Shown in pieces: positions 61,171 to 64,000 of a stretch of 64,000 nucleotides of DNA. The DNA is from Vibrio ouci (GTDB taxonomy: Bacteria > Pseudomonadota > Gammaproteobacteria > Enterobacterales > Vibrionaceae), in NCBI RefSeq assembly GCF_004551525.1, contig NZ_SATR01000013.1, positions 1 to 64,000 on the forward strand. The letters are read 5' to 3'. Both the position numbers and the translations under genes were made by a program. The notes under the pieces were generated by a model. The model saw only the letters and a program-made list of their open reading frames with translations. It was not told the origin of the DNA and made no database searches. Positions within the stretch are counted from its first letter, which is position 1; every line of letters begins with the position of its first letter.

Positions 61171-64000
61171 ATGCAATTGCCCCAGCAGCTCACGCCCATC
61201 TCTCATGCCGCACTAGAATCTCTTTTTGAATCGGATGCACTTTCTCATTGGTCTGAATCGACCTTGGAACAGCTTCGCTATGTGGCGGGTTTAAGTAAGT
61301 TTGTTGCCGACACATTATCCAGTGATGGGCAGCTGCAACAACAACTACCTGAGATGCTACAGGCTGAAACGCGTTGTGACAGTTACCGTGAGCGTTTGGC
61401 AGAGCAGTTGGCTGGCTGCAGTGATGAAATGCAAGGTCATCGAGTGTTACGTCAGTTTCGTAACCGTGAGGTGGTCTATATTGCGTGGCGTGATTTTACC
61501 GCGACTTGGACTTTAGAAGAGAGCTTAACGCACCTTTCTCAGCTCGCTGAAGCGATGATCTTTGAAACCTATCAATGGCAATACAAGATTTGTTGTGAGC
61601 AGTGGGGAACACCGACCAATGCCGCTGGTGAAGCGCAGCCAATGTTGATTATTGGTATGGGTAAATTAGGTGGTGGGGAGCTTAACTTCTCGTCGGACAT
61701 TGATTTGATTTTTACCTACCCAGAAAATGGTGAAACTGAAGGGGCGCGTCGTAGTATTGCCAATGCTCAGTTCTTTACCCGCCTTGGTCAACGAATTATT
61801 AAAGCGCTTGATCAGCAGACCTTTGACGGTTTCTGTTATCGAGTCGACATGCGACTGCGTCCATTTGGTGATAGCGGTCCACTGGTGATGAGCTACGCAG
61901 CACTAGAAGATTACTACCAAGAGCAAGGGCGCGATTGGGAACGCTACGCGATGATCAAAGCGCGTGTAATGGGGCGTGAAATGTACCCGGAATACCAAGA
62001 GTTGCGTCAAATGCTGCGCCCATTTGTTTTCCGCCGTTATATCGACTTTAGCGCTATCCAATCTCTGCGTCGGATGAAATCGATGATCAGTAGTGAGGTT
62101 CGTCGCCGAGGGTTAAGTAACAACATCAAACTCGGCGCAGGTGGTATTCGTGAAATTGAATTTATCGCCCAGGTGTTTCAGCTAATCCGTGGTGGTCGTG
62201 AGCCAAGCTTGCGTCAAAGAGGGCTGCTTGAAACCATTGATGCGATTGAAGAGTTAGAGCAGTTGACTGCGCAAGAGACACAGCACTTACGCCAAGCTTA
62301 TAAATTCTTGCGTCGACTGGAAAACTTACTCCAAGCCATGGCTGACAAGCAAACGCAAACCTTGCCCGAGTGTGACACCGAGCAACTGCAACTTGCCGTA
62401 GCGATGGGTTATCAGCAATGGGAACAATTGATTGCTGATGTTCAAACTCATATGGCCAATGTACATGCGGTGTTTGGTGAGCTGATTGGCGACGATGAAG
62501 AAGAGCAGCAAGATATCGCTAAACACTTTGTTGAACTGTGGGACATGGCGGCGAAGCAAGATGTGCTTGAGCAAATCCTAGAGACAGATATTCAAGCTGA
62601 GCAATCGCAGCAAATGGCTGAAACCATCATTCAGTTTAAGAAAGATTTGGCGAAGAAGACCCTTGGACCGCGTGGTCGAGAGGTGTTGAATCGCTTGATG
62701 CCGAAAATCTTTTCTGCAATTTATAGCCACAAAGATGCCCAATTTGGCCTGCCGCGAGTACTGCATTTATTGCATCGCATCGTCACGCGGACTACGTATC
62801 TAGAGTTGCTTGATGAGCATCAGGCGGCATTGATTCAATTGGTTCGCCTATGTACCGCGAGCCCAATGATTTCAGAGCAACTTGGTCGTTATCCGATCTT
62901 ACTGGATGAGTTGATTGACCCGCAGCAGCTTTATAATCCAATTCCACTCGAAAGTTACCAAAGTGAGCTGAGAGACTTTCTTGCCCGTATCCCGGAAGAT
63001 GATATGGAGCAGCAAATGGAAGCACTGCGTCAGTTTAAGCAGATATGTATCTTACGTATCGCTGCCGCGGATATCGCAGGTGTGCTGCCAGTGATGAAAG
63101 TAAGTGATCACTTAACCTATCTCGCTGAAGCTATCGTCGAGTCAGTAGTTGGCCAAGCTTGGCTGCAAATGACCGAGAAATATGGCGTTCCTTCTCATTT
63201 GAAAGACCGTGAAGGAAAAGGTTTTGCGGTTATCGGATATGGCAAAGTCGGCGGTTGGGAGCTGGGTTACAACTCAGATCTCGACATTGTATTTATGCAC
63301 GATAGCCCGGTTCACTCTTATACTGATGGCAAGAAAGAGATCGACGCGCGTCAGTTCTACTTAAGACTTGCGCAGCGCATTATCCATATTTTCTCTACTC
63401 GTACCGCATCCGGTACACTGTATGAAGTGGATACTCGCCTACGTCCATCGGGAGCGTCAGGGTTATTGGTTAGCCCAACGGATGCCTTTGATGAGTACCA
63501 ACGCCAAGATGCTTGGACTTGGGAGCATCAAGCTCTGGTTCGTGCACGGATGATTTACGGTGATGCTCCTCTGCAGCAAGCATTTGCTAAAACTCGCCAT
63601 GAAATACTTACTTTGGTGCGTGATGAGGAAAAGCTGGTTAAAGACGTCTCAGAAATGCGCGTAAAAATGCGTGACCATTTAGGTGGTAAGAAAGCGGGGC
63701 GCTTTATGCTTAAGCAAGACCCAGGTGGCATTACCGATGTTGAGTTTTTAGCCCAATACTTGGTACTACGTCATAGTCATGAAAAGCCTAAACTGACGCG
63801 CTGGAGTGATAATGTACGTATTTTTGAATCCATGATGGCGCAAGGGATTATGGAAGAGGGTGCCGCGATGGCACTGACTCATGCCTATACCAGCATGCGC
63901 GATCAAATCCACCACCGCAACTTACTCAACCTAGATGCGGATGTGGCGGAAGAAAAATTTGTCAGCGAGCGCGAGCTTGTGATGAAACTATGGCACGAGT
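61171..64000 (+). CDS. glnE: Glutamine synthetase adenylyltransferase/deadenylase (3' end cut)
   Basis: Open from ATG 61171 (AGGAAG 4-9 nt upstream) to the window end: 943 codons, against 946 residues in E. coli, so only a few residues are missing. Two nucleotidyltransferase halves are visible. The N-terminal adenylyl-removing half has GMGKLGGGELNFSSDIDLIF (about 165-184) and RVDMRLRPFG (about 229-238). The C-terminal adenylyl-transferring half has YGKVGGWELGYNSDLDIVF (about 690-708) and EVDTRLRPSG (about 752-761). It attaches AMP to, or removes it from, glutamine synthetase under PII control, setting nitrogen assimilation. No frameshift was found. Confidence 0.97.
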   Translation, partial: MQLPQQLTPISHAALESLFESDALSHWSESTLEQLRYVAGLSKFVADTLSSDGQLQQQLPEMLQAETRCDSYRERLAEQLAGCSDEMQGHRVLRQFRNREVVYIAWRDFTATWTLEESLTHLSQLAEAMIFETYQWQYKICCEQWGTPTNAAGEAQPMLIIGMGKLGGGELNFSSDIDLIFTYPENGETEGARRSIANAQFFTRLGQRIIKALDQQTFDGFCYRVDMRLRPFGDSGPLVMSYAALEDYYQEQGRDWERYAMIKARVMGREMYPEYQELRQMLRPFVFRRYIDFSAIQSLRRMKSMISSEVRRRGLSNNIKLGAGGIREIEFIAQVFQLIRGGREPSLRQRGLLETIDAIEELEQLTAQETQHLRQAYKFLRRLENLLQAMADKQTQTLPECDTEQLQLAVAMGYQQWEQLIADVQTHMANVHAVFGELIGDDEEEQQDIAKHFVELWDMAAKQDVLEQILETDIQAEQSQQMAETIIQFKKDLAKKTLGPRGREVLNRLMPKIFSAIYSHKDAQFGLPRVLHLLHRIVTRTTYLELLDEHQAALIQLVRLCTASPMISEQLGRYPILLDELIDPQQLYNPIPLESYQSELRDFLARIPEDDMEQQMEALRQFKQICILRIAAADIAGVLPVMKVSDHLTYLAEAIVESVVGQAWLQMTEKYGVPSHLKDREGKGFAVIGYGKVGGWELGYNSDLDIVFMHDSPVHSYTDGKKEIDARQFYLRLAQRIIHIFSTRTASGTLYEVDTRLRPSGASGLLVSPTDAFDEYQRQDAWTWEHQALVRARMIYGDAPLQQAFAKTRHEILTLVRDEEKLVKDVSEMRVKMRDHLGGKKAGRFMLKQDPGGITDVEFLAQYLVLRHSHEKPKLTRWSDNVRIFESMMAQGIMEEGAAMALTHAYTSMRDQIHHRNLLNLDADVAEEKFVSERELVMKLWHE

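Overview
The window is chromosomal DNA of a Vibrio (Gammaproteobacteria). Gene content and order (ilvIH/leuO/leuABCD; serA-rpiA-fau-6S-zapA; rpoE-rseABC-lepA-lepB-rnc-era-recO-pdxJ-acpS; varS; rlmD-relA-mazG-pyrG-eno; cca; gspAB; pitA; glnE) match the core chromosome of Vibrio species, and several proteins belong to vibrio-named families (VarS, the MJ1255/VC2487 glycosyltransferases). Gene calls come from protein sequence, motifs and context only; no database search was possible.

Layout. 1-1010: tail of an rRNA operon (5S, tRNA-Thr, 5S, tRNA-Asp) followed by a decayed tRNA/terminator duplication. 1068-14887: branched-chain amino-acid supra-region with leuABCD (minus strand, behind a leucine leader peptide and attenuator), a PAP2 phosphatase and a broken glycosyltransferase, leuO, an acyl-CoA ligase and ilvIH. 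14952-24745: serA, rpiA, fau, 6S RNA, zapA, ygfB, two ubiquinone hydroxylases, a ytfK-like gene, a YbaK-like deacylase, ygfZ, sdhE and ygfX. 24774-36263: nadB, then the envelope-stress operon rpoE-rseABC and the lepA-lepB-rnc-era-recO-pdxJ-acpS block, which carries two ERIC elements. 36424-42136: a porin / small substrate-binding protein / diguanylate cyclase gene set whose first two genes are both broken, facing the hybrid kinase gene varS. 42298-50106: rlmD, relA (third ERIC element), mazG, pyrG and eno. 50206-50541: three tandem palindromic repeats. 50549-64000: cca, gspAB, a YgiM-like SH3 protein, pitA with its DUF47 partner, a CYTH-CHAD triphosphatase, a potassium channel, a chemoreceptor and glnE, which is cut by the window end.

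How the genes work together. LeuO sits between the two operons (leuABCD, ilvIH) that its family controls. serA and probably rpiA carry PurR-like operators, linking serine/one-carbon and ribose-phosphate supply to purine control. RelA, a YtfK-like protein, 6S RNA, SigmaE/Rse and VarS together make this a region rich in global stress regulators.

Most of the window is ordinary core genome. The most notable signals are the porin / binding protein / diguanylate cyclase module with two separate inactivating lesions upstream of an intact cyclase, the ERIC hairpin directly before the RNase III gene, the twice-lesioned glycosyltransferase, tandem PurR boxes before serA, structured spacers inside leuABCD, and an orphan terminator near 22150 that may end a small RNA.
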